Assembly: GCA_037447655.1 (NCBI GenBank)
Contig: JBBHKE010002638.1
Coordinates: forward strand, 1-64,000
Length of the DNA: 64,000 bases
Direction: 5' to 3'
Source: Zygnema cylindricum
Lineage: Eukaryota > Streptophyta > Zygnematophyceae > Zygnematales > Zygnemataceae
In this document: piece by piece, positions 53,418 through 64,000 of the stretch
Layout of the letters: each line of letters opens with the position of its first letter
How positions within the stretch are numbered: the stretch's first letter is position 1
Program-made: the position numbers and the translations under genes
The notes under the pieces: generated by a model
Told to the model about the DNA's origin: nothing
What the model saw: only the letters and a program-made list of their open reading frames with translations
The model's database searches: none

Positions 53418-54032
53418 AGTAAGTTAGTGAAAATCCAATTTTCCCAAACATTAAAATAGAAAAGGTAAAAAGTTTCCCCACAAATTTAGCAACAACAAAA
53501 TTCAAAGCTCTGAAAGGTAAAATTCAACCACAAATTTTGCAAAAGCAAAATTGAAAGCAATCGAAGGTAACAATTTAGGGTTTGAAAAGTTCTAAGACAT
53601 TTCTGGACTCCTTTGTTCTTGAACAAGTAAAGTGCTCCACTTTCCTTCTCCTCCATTAGCAAATTTCCCATTTCCCACTACATCTGGATCTTTAACTCTC
53701 TAATCCTCACATCCTCACCTTTCATGGCTTCAAGCCCTCCCTGTACACGTGAATCATTGCTAAGAGAAGGCAATTTTGTATGGCCTCTATGTAATTTGGG
53801 TGAGTTTTAGCAGAGGCTACATTGCCCACCCCGCCTTAGTCTTTAGGACCAAAGCACGCCCCACATCTAACCACCGGCCGTTGGCAGTGTGGTCATTTAT
53901 TTTCCCTCCAATCCCTTTCCACTTCACATTGTGGTGTCACCGAAACAGGTCAGAAGACCTTCACCGGTCATGGCAGTCGATTTTTGGGTGAGCAAACTTC
54001 TCTCGGTTTCTAACCAAAGCTTTGATACCATA
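53418..54032 (-). other. Internal remnant of LTR element L
   Basis: No recognisable ORF. Minus-strand PBS TGGTATCAAAGC at 54030-54019 next to the LTR marks the start of an internal region. Two imperfect ~57-base tandem units lie at about 53462-53575 (ACAAATTT..GCAA..CAAAATT). K was inserted at its left end. The remainder of L is not in the window. Confidence 0.65.
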
Positions 54033-54588
54033 TGTAATAGGATCTCCTACCTCTCAGAAAATCTCATTACTATAACCAATTTCAACCACACATTCCACAC
54101 ATTGGAAAATACACATCCACATTGGAAAGCACTAACATAAGGATAAACTTTAAATAAGAAGAAGCTTTTGTCCACATAACATTAACTTAGTCTCTTGCCC
54201 TCGTGGCTCAACCCTTCATTTAAAGTGTTTTCCACTACTCTCCACTCTTAATAATTCTATCTCTTAACTACTAAAACACTACTTAGTTAGGAAGAGATTT
54301 GAATGCAAAAATGCCATTGCTCCAATTAGGTTTTCATAGCACAGGACTAAGATCACGCAAAATTTCCACAAACTTTTCCAAAGGAAAAGATGTCTACTTT
54401 CTCTTACACTTCACTATTTATCAATCATCGCCCTGGACTAGCCAGGCTAGAGTCAATGTTTCATTGAACAAGTTTTACCTAGGCCAATCATTGATCAGCA
54501 AAGACTCAGACTGACCAATGCAAAAGTGTGCGAAATCTCTTACTAACAACGTAGGATTTACTAACCAATCAAAAGCTACATTTCACTA
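54033..54588 (-). repeat. LTR of element L, interrupted by H
   Basis: Minus-strand end ...GATCCTATTACA at 54033, next to the PBS. It extends to 54588, where H begins. It contains no copia landmark of the C/E family, so it is a separate family. The outer part would lie beyond H. Confidence 0.7.
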
Positions 54589-55628
54589 TGAAATTTTGTG
54601 TCCTCCATTGGACCACAAAATACAAGAAGCCTCTAGATAGTATTTAACTAATTCACTTCAAGCCAGAACCACTGCTGTCTAGGAAGGCAAAATGACAGTT
54701 TGACTGCACCCCTATGTAGCCTGGCCTCCCCTGAGTCCGTAGCAAAAAGAATCACTGAAAATGGCCAACCAGCCGATAAGTTATGAGGCAGTAAAAATGC
54801 CAATTTGTACAAACTCTCAAAGGGAGAGGTGACTACCTACCAAAATTTTCTAAGTCGTGATTCCCTCTAATAACTTCAATCTACTGAAGTAAGGACCAAT
54901 CAAATTACTGTACCGTACCAAAAAGTACTACTGCCGGTGTACCTTTTGTACGGCCTATGTACGGCAAGGCTATTTAGCGGAAGCGTGTCTACTTTTCACT
55001 CGTCCGTACATTCCTCGGAATTCTCATGACCGAATGTCATCTCTCCACGTGGCTCCAGGTCATGCCACGTCACAAAACGCCAAAGTGACCACTCCGAGAT
55101 TTCGGCGATGATGTGCGCCGTTGGATTTGCAGCGAGATGCAATCTTAGTCGTTATAAATACTTGCGCGACATTTGTTTCGCTGTCGAAAAAATGCGTGGT
55201 ATTCGTTTTGAAATAGTGTCGTACTTCGTACTTTCATAAAACTGTATCTATGCATTCTGTATAAGGTTTTAGTTAAATGGATTTGTTCCTCTCTAAATAT
55301 ATATATATATATTTATCACATACTATAGCATTTAGCATTGGTCTTAGTCTAATAGGATAAAGCTGACTGCTATCGGCCAACTTGACGAACTGCAGGTACC
55401 GGGATCAAATCCCGGTTCTGTCACGTATATTTTTAGTAATCTACTAAAATTACTGCCTGTTTGAACTAAGGAAGCCATGGATCAACCTCCTTCTCTATCA
55501 TTCAATGACTACAACAAGTATGGGGGCTAGAGAGAGGAGGTGGAGGCAGGGTGCCCGACCTTTTCTTTTCCTTTTATACTAACATATTTAAACCTATAAA
55601 ATACTCTAGAAATCTATAAATTTCAACA
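54589..55628 (-). repeat. H 3' LTR
   Basis: TGTTGAAATTTATAG (55628, minus) to ...CACAAAATTTCA (54589), 1,040 bases. G-box CCACGTGGC near 55044, hairpin arms near 54925-54965, TATATATATATATA run near 55300, and the tRNA-like block at 55345-55425. Confidence 0.92.
55345..55425 (+). other. Antisense tRNA-like block in the H LTR (best example)
   Basis: TAGTCTAATAGG (55345-55356) matches the A-box pattern TRGYNNARNNGG in full. CCGGG-ATCAAAT-CCCGG (55399-55415) is a perfect 5-bp/7-nt TPsiC arm with B-box GGATCAAATCC. Size and order are tRNA-like (~80 bases), but 5' and 3' ends do not pair into an acceptor stem. Confidence 0.6.
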
Positions 55629-55641
55629 CTCCCCTTATTTT

Positions 55642-58600
55642 CTAGTCTAAGTTTAATTTTTCTTTCAACCCACATTTTTCCTGACAATATTTTAATTTAG
55701 GAGATGGCACAGGTTTGGTCACCATGTCAGCCACCATTTCTTCATCATGTCTATACACAAGATTTAAAATTTTATTTTCAACTTTTTCTCTCACGAAGCT
55801 TAATCTTATGTCCATATGTTTTGCTTTGAAACGGTGTTTTGGATTGGCTGCATTTGCGATTGCAGCTTGATTATCGCAAAAGATTTCATCCACTCCCTTT
55901 TTCATATATCCCAGTTCTTGCAACAATGACTTCACCCACATTAGTTCTTTTATAGCAGAAGAGGACGCCATATACTTAGTCTCTATAGTAGACTGAGCAA
56001 CCACATTTTGTTGCTTACTGCTCCAACAGCAAGCACCTTCCCCCACATACAAAACATATCCAGAAGTGCATCTTCTCATAGGTGCATCCCCATAACTAGC
56101 ATCACTCCAAGTTGTGATATCAGTGTGCTCCCCTCCCAAATGCAACCATAATTCTCTAGTTCCAACCAGACATCTCATGACTCTTTTGGGTGCCTCCCAG
56201 TCTCTCTTCCTAAGATCATTAAGACTTCTACTGAGTACTCCAATTGCTGCTGCTATGTCTGGCCTGGTACAGTTAATAAAATAGATTAAACTTCCTACGA
56301 CCTGACTATATGGGATAGACTTCATGAACTCTCTCTCCTCTGGTCTCATCTGATCATCTAAGATTATCACTCCTCCTTCTTCACTCCCATCATTTACTTT
56401 TTTCAAGTCCATGGGAGTAGAACAGCTGTTATCATTTTCCATTTGGAATTTCTCAAGCATATTACCTATTGCTTCTCTCTGAGTAAGTCTGGTAATCTTC
56501 TTCCCCCTATCTCTCTCCATTTGGATCCCCAAAATATATCTTGCCTCCCCTAAATCCTTCATATCAAATCAGCCTATAAGATCTTTCTTTAGCCTATTGA
56601 TTTTCTCCAAATACTTACTCAACACAGGAAGATCATCCACATAAATTACAATAAAAATAACACCATTCTCATCTTCAAACATATAGATAGATTGGTCAGA
56701 GCTGATACGGATATATCCCAGATCGGTGAGAAACTCATCTAGTTCCTTATTCCATTGTCGGGGAGCCTGCTTCAGTCCATATAAGGACTTTATGAGCCTG
56801 CTGACTTTGCTCTCTTCTCCTTCTTCCACGAACCCCTCGGGTTGCCTCATGAAATTTCTTCCTCTAACTCACCATTAAGAAAAGGAGTCCTAATGTCCAT
56901 CTGGTGTATTTCCATGTTTTCCGCTGCTGCCAGACTGAGGAGAATCCTTCCTGATGGGAACCGAACAATTTGAGCAAATGTCTCCTCATAGTCAATCCCC
57001 TATTTTTGGGTGAACGCCTTCGCTACGAATCGAGCCTTATATCTTTCAATGGTATTATCTGGGTTCAGTTTTAGTTTAAATACCCATTTACACCCAATAG
57101 GTTTTTCTGTATGAAAGAGACAATTCGCTAGTTCCCAAGTATTTCCTTCCATGATAGAAGTCATCTCATCATTTATGGCTCTAATCCATCTTTCGTTCTC
57201 TAGACTATTCACTGCCTCCGAGTAAGAATGAGGCTCATCTAGGTGAGATAGCTTAGTTACCTTATGAGGGACCTGTTTTTCTTGTATCCTTTTGCTGCTC
57301 CTCCTTCCTCAAACTCCGAAGTTGGAATGGATGGAAGTCTTGGGTTTCTTCTCACTGTCTCATTAGCTCCCCTGTCCATGGAAGTCGGTTCTGGTCCCGC
57401 TTCTTCTATCTCCTCGAGGTCCATAAGAGTATGTGAGGTTTTTGGTGAGTCTTCTGTATCTCGCATCTCCCCTGTATGTGCATTCACTGTTTCACTCATG
57501 TCCCTTTCGAGAACGACCGAGTTCTCCTCACTTTTGGACTCGAATCTGATTTTTATCTTCTTTGTATATTTGAAAGGATCTAATGACTTTCCTTCATCCA
57601 TGACAACTAAGTGTTTGACCAGGATGATATCCTTCTTTGCTAAGTCATAGATTCTATACCCCTTAACATCCTCATCATATCCCACAAAGTATCCAGGTTT
57701 TCCCTTAGCATCTAGTTTCCAGTTTTTCCTATCCGTGTCAAGACTGTAAACTTGGCTACTGAACACTTTCAGGTGTGAAATATATGGTTTCCTTCCAACC
57801 CTTCTCTCATAAGGTGTCACTCCCTTTAGAGTTGAGGTAAAGACTCTATTCTCAATGTTGTTGGCATAGTTCAATGCCTCTGCCCAGAATCTCTTTCCTA
57901 TTTTTCTTGTCGGCCAACATACTGCATGCACTATCTCCTAGTGTTCGATTCAACCTCTCAGCTACCCCATTTTTTTCTAGGTTATATGGTACAATTTTGT
58001 GGTGCTGTACTCCCTCATCTCTCTGATATTCCTCAAACTGGTTAGAGGTATATTCCCCCCCATTATCACGCCTTATCCTCTTAATAGGGGTTTCATGCAA
58101 CTTCTCACTCTATGCTTTATATTATTTGAAGTAAGTTGATGATTCAGACTTTGTTTTTAGAAAGTATACTCTAGAGTATCTAGACCACTCATCGATTATT
58201 GTCATCATCATCCTTTTTCCTCCAACAGAAGGTACTTTTGCAGGTCCCCAAATATCTGTGGGGACCAAATCTAATACTTTCTCCCCTCTATATGTGGCGG
58301 CTTTGGGAAAGGGAAGTCTGTGAGCCTTACCTTAAACACAGCCAATACAATCATTCATCATTTCATTATCCCCAAACTAAATGCCTTTTACTACCCCAAG
58401 CTTTTTCATTTCCCTCAACCTATCAAAATGTACTTGCCCCAACCGCTTATGCCAAATCATCAACTTAGGAACACCAACATAGTAAGCATTCTTCTTTTCA
58501 ATACTCAGGTTAAGCCTAAACATTCCTTGGCTACCCTTATCTGCCGTGAAGTAAACTTCATCCCCATACTTAGCTGTAAAGACTCCGTTTCTAGTGAAGG

Positions 58601-59003
58601 TATCAAACACTTTGTCATCTAACACAGACATCGAGACAAGATTTTTACTCAGCTAAGGTATGTAGAGTACATTTGAGAATGTCAGTATAGAAGTCTTACC
58701 CTCCACTAAGACTTTCAGATCTATTGATCCCACTAGATCTCTAGTAACCACTCTCCCATCCCCATACTCTATCTCTACAATAGGGATCTTTCTTAGCTTA
58801 GTGAAGAGTTCCTTATCACGACACATATGAATGGATGCACCTGAGTTAATGATCCATCCTTCCTGTGGAGCCTCCCGAACTGCTCCAAGGGCACATTTCT
58901 GTCTACAAGGGATCTCCTTCTCCTCCAGATTCTCGTCAAGAAGAAGCTCCCCATCCTCCTCAGAGGACTCATCCACGTTTTATTTTATAACCACAAGTGC
59001 CTT
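55642..59003 (-). pseudogene. H protease, integrase, RT and RNase H
   Basis: Minus-strand frames: 58976-58653 protease with INSGASIHMC (Asp of D-S-G is Asn); 58631-58377 and beyond, pre-integrase WHKRLGQVH; 58100-57852 RRDNGGEY, with an E-K-N-G-V-A-E-R-L-N-R-T-L box; 57931-57257 integrase C-terminal part and linker; 57212-57000 RT start; 56850-56569 LYGLKQAPRQWN and YVDDLPVLSK; 56562-55642 a long open RT end plus RNase H with WSDASYGD and FCDNQAAIA. The RT and RNase H catalytic boxes are intact but frames are broken five or more times. Confidence 0.92.
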
Positions 59004-59008
59004 TTTCT

Positions 59009-60011
59009 TGTTGATTTGAAGCAGCTGGTGCCACTGAAGAAGATGAAGAAGCACCGGCAGTTGCCATGATAATCAATTGTGCAATGAAGAAACTCTCACG
59101 AAATCCCACAAACAACCAACTTCACAATGAAGCCCCAAACAAACCAAACACACCCTAGGTCTCCAAATTTGCCACAATATAAAATATACACCAAAGAAAC
59201 CACATGCATAATTTCACAAAGTTCTGCCAAAAGATCACAATGATCTTATAATTCAAACACACCCAAAAACTGCTTCGCAGTTTTTCCTACACAACAATCC
59301 TACTTTTCCTAAAGTAATCTAAGTCTTATATATACAAGTGAGCCTACTGTTGATCACACCATACTACAACTAGCGTGGCCAATTGGTACACTACTCTTCA
59401 TTAACAAAATCCTACCGTCGAATGCACATAATTATTTCCACCAATCAGACATCAGCTAGAAATAAAATAGTACGCGGTTAAAGTTCGTCCGCTGAAATGA
59501 CGGTACAGTCAATACTTCTCTTCCAAAAATGACGGCGGACTCTGTCCGCTTTCCACGTATTCTTTCATCACCGAAGATGAACCTCCACGTGTAACTTTGG
59601 TCCTCAAATGTAACTGTACCTTTTCTTCTAGAACAACCAAACTTGACTTTCTCACGGACCGACACGTGTGCATAAAGTGCACTAAATCTGTGTACTCCCT
59701 TTCGAGTTATATACTCACTAAATCATGTCCCCGTCAATTTATCTTCACACAAATTGACTCATATTCAGAACACCTTTCTTGCGCAGACTGCTATAGCTGC
59801 TATGACTCTGCTACGACTGCTATGACCGCTATGATCTGTCAGCGCAGCTGTGATATTAAAGCAGCGCAGCTGCAATGTCAGATCAAAGCAGCATAGCAGC
59901 ACGGCAACAAGTGAAGAGTGCTCAAGGTTTCTAGCTGCGATATCAGACTTAGCGCAGCATGGCAGCATAGCAGCAAGATATAGAGAAAACTCAAGGTTTC
60001 CAAAACAACAC
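59009..60011 (-). repeat. J 3' LTR, encodes a Gag N-terminus
   Basis: TGTTGTTTTGGAAACC (60011, minus) to ...TTCAAATCAACA (59009), 1,003 bases. The last ~60 bases open with ATG at 59067 and read MATAGASSSSSVAPAASNQ, the same layout as in LTR I, so gag starts in the LTR. 59775-59960 is full of GCAGC/GCTGCTATG words. G-box-like CACGTG near 59655 and 59590. Confidence 0.9.
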
Positions 60012-60023
60012 TCCCCTCAACCT

Positions 60024-61640
60024 TTAGACTCTCTCAGCCACTGAGTCCACATTCCTCTCTAGAGAACTTCAACTTAGGTGCAGGTAAAGACTTAGTCATC
60101 ATATCTGCTACCATCTTCTCATCCGGAAGATAACTTAGTTTTAAAATTCTGTTCATGACCTTTTCTCTTACAAAATGCATCTTAATGTCAATGTGCTTGC
60201 TTTTGAAGTGATGACTCGGGTTGGATGCAATCGCAATAGCTGCTTGGTTGTCACACCACACTATTTGAGGTCCGGATTGCATAAAATAAAGTTCTTGGAG
60301 AAGCGACTTCACCCATAGTAACTCCTTGACAGCTGAGCTTGCTGCCATATATTCAGCCTCGATTGTCGAATGAGCTGTTACCTTTTGAAGCTTGCTGCTC
60401 CAGCAGCATGTTCCAGTTCCAATCTTCAAAATGAATCCAGTGGTGGAACGGCGGCTTGGCATGTCTCCATAGCTAGCATCGCTTCCTGTCTGAATTTTGA
60501 CTTCATCTCCACCGAGAGCAAGTCTAAGATTCCGTGTACCTGCAAGGTACCGAAGAACCCTCTTTGCGGCCTCCCAATTTGTTTTTTCTTGGATTTTCAA
60601 AAACTTCGACTCAAAGCGCCAACTGCTGCCGCAATATCCGGCCTTGTGCAGTTCATGAAGTAAATTAGGCTACCAATAATCTGTCGGTATGGAATGGTGG
60701 CCATAAAATCTGCCTCCCCTGACTCCAAGGTATCGTCAAAAATGATTCCTCTATCGGTCTCCATGCCTTCCACTTTCTGCTTAAATTCCATGGGAGTGGC
60801 ACTTCCGTTTGCCTCAGCCATGCCAAACTTTTCAAGCACATTTCCTATCGCTTCACGTTGCGTTAGATGGATTGTTCTCCTATCTCTATCCCTTTTACTT
60901 GAATTCCAAGAATATACTTTGCCTCACCTAAGTCCTTCATCTCAAATCTTGAATTCAAGGCTGCCTTTATTTTGTTAATTTCATTTAATGACTTGCTTAA
61001 CAACAGCAAATCATCTACATATACCGCAATGTACATAATCCCATCTTTCCCTTCCATAACATAGACTGAGTGATCTGAGCTAATCCTAACGAATCCTAGA
61101 CTGGTAAGAAACTCATCTAGTTTTAGGTTCCACTGACGTGGAGCCTGTTTAAACCATACAGGGATTTCAACAGTTTACAGACCAGATTTTATTTTCCAGT
61201 CTCTTCATACCTTTCAGGCTGCTTCATATAAATTACTTCCTCTAAATCTCCATGCAAGAAAGCTGTCTTAACATCCATTTGATGTAGTTCCATATTCTCA
61301 ATGGCCGCTAAGGATAACAAAATTCTAACAGTTGGAAATCGGACAACCGGAGAGAAAGTCTCTTCATAGTCAATTCCCTCTTTCTGACTATAGCTTTTAG
61401 CAACAAGCCTAGCCTTATATCTTTCAATAGAGTAATCTGGAACAACTTTACTTTAAAGACCCACTTACAGCCGATGGCTTTTCAGTCTGGTGGAAGCTCC
61501 ACAAGCTCCCAAGTTTGAGCCTCCATTATCGATCGCATTTCATCGTTAGCCGCAGCGATCCATTGATCTTTTTCCGTAGCTGAAAAGGCTTCCTGTATTG
61601 TGACCGGTTCCATCATGCTGGCAGATAATAAAGCAGTTTT
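60024..61640 (-). pseudogene. J reverse transcriptase and RNase H
   Basis: Minus-strand frame 60600-60034 is RNase H: GSDASYGDMPSRR, S-T-T-G-F-I, ST(I)EAEYMA, WCDNQAAIAI, D-M-M-T-K, ending E-E-C-G-L-S-G. 60839-60597 is the RT thumb; 61057-60863 contains YVDDLLLLSKS and M-K-D-L-G-E-A-K-Y-I-L-G-I. From 61140 to 61600 frames change repeatedly; the RT start (Q-T-W-E-L-V-E-L-P-P-D, stop, [10 protein letters not shown]) is near 61530-61460. RNase H is the best preserved part. Confidence 0.9.
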
Positions 61641-61765
61641 GCAGCTTTGCAATTTCACAGCGTCGCAGCTTTGCAGCTTCGCAGCATCGCAGCTTCGCAG
61701 CTTCGCAGTTTTGCAGCGTCGCAGTTTTCAGTCCGATCCACTGATCCGACAGAAAATAGCGCAGC
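61638..61765. repeat. GCAGCTTC/GCAGTTTT tandem words in J pol
   Basis: About ten 9- to 11-base units (GCAGCTTCGCAG, GCAGCATCGCAG, GCAGTTTTGCAG) lie between the integrase linker and RT. The same kind of word fills the LTRs of I, J and K. Confidence 0.85.
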
Positions 61766-63349
61766 TTCGCAGTGTCGCAGCCTGCTGCTTTGCCTTTTTC
61801 CCCCTGGAAAATCTGAGGCTAGAATTGTTGGATCTGTAGGTTGCCGCCGAGGAGGAGGTGGTGGAGGAGGAGGATTCTCCACAAGGGGACCAGCTGGAGG
61901 GTCCAAAGTGGGACTAGAAGAAGCGAGAGGAACACTTTCAAAAATAACATATTCTTTGATTTTGGAATCTTTTTCAAAATCTGTCATACCAAAAACATCT
62001 ACCGATCTGCTCTCTTCTTTAACCTGAAAATTTCTAGCAGTCTGAAGAGTATTCTTATCCTTATTAAATACTCTATAGCCCACGGATTCATCATCATAAC
62101 CCATAAAAATTCCTGGAATCGATTTTGGACTAAGCTTAGAAATAGGGAGATTATCCAAAATTAAACTTTTACTCCCAAAAACTCGGAAGTGACTAACATT
62201 CGGTTTTCTTCCGGTCCACACTTCATATGGTGTTTTCCCTTTTCCTGCTCTAGTCTCTATTCTATTTCTAATATACGACGCACACGAGAAAGCTTCACCC
62301 CAAAATTTGAAATCTATTCCCTTATCTAGTAACATAGATTTTGCACTTTCTGTTAGAGTTCGGTTGAGTCTTTCGGATACTCCATTTTGTTCCGGAGTAT
62401 AAGGAACTGTAAATTGCCGAGAAATGCCATTGTCTTTTAAATATTCAGAGAATGTATGAGAAATATATTCCCCTCCGTTGTCGGACCGAAGGGAAAGGAC
62501 CGGTTTCCCATGAAGTTTTTCGGCCCATACCCGAAAATGCTTGAAGTGAGTGAGCACTTCACTCTTTTCTTTCATAAAGTAAACCTTGCTATATCTTGAG
62601 AAATCATCCGTAAAAGTGACCAAAAACCGGTTGCCACTGAGTGAAGGAACTTTTGATGGCCCCCACACATCCGAATGAATAATTTGCAGTAAATCCGTTA
62701 CCCGGTTATCCGCTGTCTGAGGTAGTGGCAGCTTATGAAGTTTTCCCAAAGCACATCCATCACATACCTGGGAATCTGTTTGTCCTAATTTAACACCATC
62801 TATCATATTTTGCTTTACCATTTTATCAAGCCTTTCATGATGAACATGACCGAGCCTTTTATGCCACAAAACATTTTCCGGAAGGACACTAGAGTATGCA
62901 AAGTCAATTTCATTAGCCAAGTCCATCCGGTACAACAAGTTTGGGCCTCTAGTTCCTACCAAAGCTACCTTCCCATCTTTGCTTACTACCTTTTTCCCAT
63001 TTATTTGTAAAATTTCAAAACCTTTCATTTCTGCTACCGAAGTGGAAAACAAATTTTTTGTAAACTTTGGGATATAGAGAACATCATGCAAGGTTCTCTT
63101 TACAATCTGACCATTGATGTCAAATGCTAACTCCACGCTTCCCTTTGCCGTAGCCTCCACACCGCTGTCATCCGCGTAATAAATCCGACGAGTGGGAATT
63201 GGAGTAAGCGTTTTGAAGTAAGCCTGGTTGCCGCACATGTGGGAGGAGCATCGGGAGTCCATAATCCATCCGTTCTCTCGAGGTCCCTCCATGAGATCTT
63301 TTGCAAGAGCAAAGAACTCGTCATCATCTAATTGCGGAAATCTGACCAC
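61655..63349 (-). pseudogene. J protease, pre-integrase and integrase
   Basis: A 564-codon open frame. Protease GWIMDSRCSSHMC: the usual G of D-S-G is Arg, probably inactive. Pre-integrase WHKRLGHVHHER ... CDGCALGK. Integrase core with HSDVWGPS, LRSDNGGEY and PEQNGVSERLNRTL, all three acidic residues present. G-I-F-M-G-Y-D-D box, then a linker with a run of eight prolines (~61860) and a G-G-K-R-Q-S-S-R box. The last ~45 residues come from a GCAGC-type repeat (61638-61765) that ends the frame. Confidence 0.9.
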
Positions 63350-63367
63350 ATCTTCCTTTTCTTCCAG

Positions 63368-63652
63368 TCATTCATCTTGTGACGTCTCATCAAATGCAAG
63401 GAATGCCGCATTTTTAATCGGCAGTTTTGATGTCGGAAATTTTGGTGATGAATCCTCCGATCGCACCCTCCATCCCGCACGATAAATTCCTGTTTCACAC
63501 GATTTTATAAATGCCGGAAACAGCCGGAAAACATGACCTTGACCAAAGCAATAGACACACCTATCATATTGCCTATAATTCGGATTGGGGGTAAAGTTTT
63601 TGTTTCCAGAAAAACCAGCCGGCTTATATGTTTGTGCATTGTAAGCAACCAC
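63368..63652 (-). pseudogene. J gag zinc-knuckle region
   Basis: 94 open codons: Y-N-A-Q-T-Y-K-P-A-G-F-S-G-N, then C-V-Y-C-F-G-Q-G-H-V-F-R-L-F, a CCHC knuckle whose last Cys is Phe. The rest is the linker to protease. A stop near 63367-63369 separates it from the protease frame. Confidence 0.75.
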
Positions 63653-63659
63653 TGATTGA

Positions 63660-64000
63660 CCACCATTTCATTTTAACTGTGTATTATATTATTTTTGCTT
63701 CGGGATGTGCTTTGTTGTTGTCTATTCCACGTTTTCTACTCGCCAGCTGATTAGGTTGCATGTTTCTTGGTTTGATTAGACACATGCACGACAACAATGG
63801 TCAATCCTATACAGTTGATCCACAAAACGAGGAAAAGTAGGAAAAACTTGGTTGTATAACCCACAATATGTGTGTCAAGTGTTATCGAAAGCAACCCCTA
63901 AATAATCACCTTGGCGAGTGTTAGTGCCAGTTGTAGATTATGAAATAGGCAAGTCACCCGAAAGACCTCAAAGACAAAAGGTTTTTAAGCACACAATACA
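63660..64000. other. Unassigned right edge
   Basis: No open frame longer than ~60 codons and no match to the Gag domain expected upstream of the J knuckle. It may be decayed J gag or a further insertion. I see no LTR terminus. Confidence 0.4.

Larger units (their letters stand above)
54589..59003 (-). mobile_element. Copia H, split by J
   Basis: Minus-strand element of the C family: 3' LTR 54589-55628, PPT 55629-55641, pol and part of gag to 59003, where J enters. Putative target sequence CACTA at 54584-54588. Its 5' part and 5' LTR should lie beyond J, outside the window. Confidence 0.9.
59009..64000 (-). mobile_element. Copia J, runs off the right edge
   Basis: Minus-strand element inserted in H: 3' LTR 59009-60011, PPT 60012-60022 (minus GTTGAGGGGAG), RNase H, RT, integrase and protease, and a Gag knuckle near 63540. 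Putative target sequence TTTCT at 59004-59008. Gag start and 5' LTR are not in the window. Confidence 0.9.

Noticed and set aside
53889-54140. Host gene fragment in 53.4-54.1 kb
   Set aside because: The PBS at 54019-54030 and LTR end at 54033 show this is the internal leader of LTR element L; no domains are visible.
55345-55425. Calling the LTR tRNA-like blocks functional tRNA genes
   Set aside because: No acceptor stem pairs and the D-stem is weak; only the A-box-like and T-arm parts are convincing.
61647-62027. Plus-strand 126-codon frame
   Set aside because: Antisense to the J integrase linker and its GCAGC repeats.

Overview
The window is a eukaryotic, almost certainly plant, retrotransposon graveyard. 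I found no host gene, rRNA, tRNA gene or CRISPR array. Almost every base belongs to LTR retrotransposons: Ty1/copia elements of at least three families, plus one Ty3/gypsy chromovirus. A plant (streptophyte) is favoured by the chromodomain integrase, the mix of families, the depth of nesting, and primer sites that match plant initiator tRNA-Met as I remember it. The species cannot be named from this sequence. All boundaries below were read by eye from TG...CA ends, primer-binding sites (PBS), polypurine tracts (PPT) and 5-bp target-site duplications (TSD).

Layout. (1) 1-5.5 kb: a broken copia gag-protease piece and an old LTR (A), present twice as a ~2-kb direct duplication around a ~60-bp minisatellite. 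(2) 4.6-8.1 kb: B, a minus-strand, internally deleted copia of the J family. (3) 8.1-12.8 kb: M, a plus-strand copia reduced to gag plus a charged ORF and an RNase H relic. (4) 12.8-53.4 kb: K, one minus-strand gypsy chromovirus split open by nested copia elements. Copia C (16.5-38.0 kb) sits in its RNase H and copia G (44.1-51.0 kb) in its RT. C itself carries solo LTRs N, F and I, and the complete element D, whose RT is split by the young element E. A 3.2-kb block (C tail, K RT, G-type LTR) occurs twice, at 36.9-40.1 and 42.0-45.2 kb, around a 1.4-kb island of unknown origin. (5) 53.4-54.6 kb: L, the minus-strand remnant of another LTR element that K entered. (6) 54.6-64 kb: copia H (minus), interrupted by copia J (minus), which runs off the right edge.

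Only E looks capable of recent activity: its 1,042-bp LTRs show no difference I could see, its TSD is perfect, and its gag-pol frame is broken only by one extra A in an A tract. The rest carry stops, frameshifts and deletions.

Three linked design features stand out. First, in the main copia family (C, E, F, G, H, M, N) the PBS is complementary to the anticodon arm of initiator tRNA-Met (a half-tRNA primer, as in Drosophila copia and Ty5). The gag frame opens inside the LTR and reads through the PBS, and the ATG in the PBS is the complement of the CAU anticodon. Second, the U3 of these LTRs carries, antisense to the element, a tRNA-like block with a TPsiC-arm (B-box) and an A-box-like D-arm. 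This recalls the 5S rRNA gene in Cassandra LTRs but with a tRNA-like module. Third, in the I/J family the LTR itself encodes the start of Gag.
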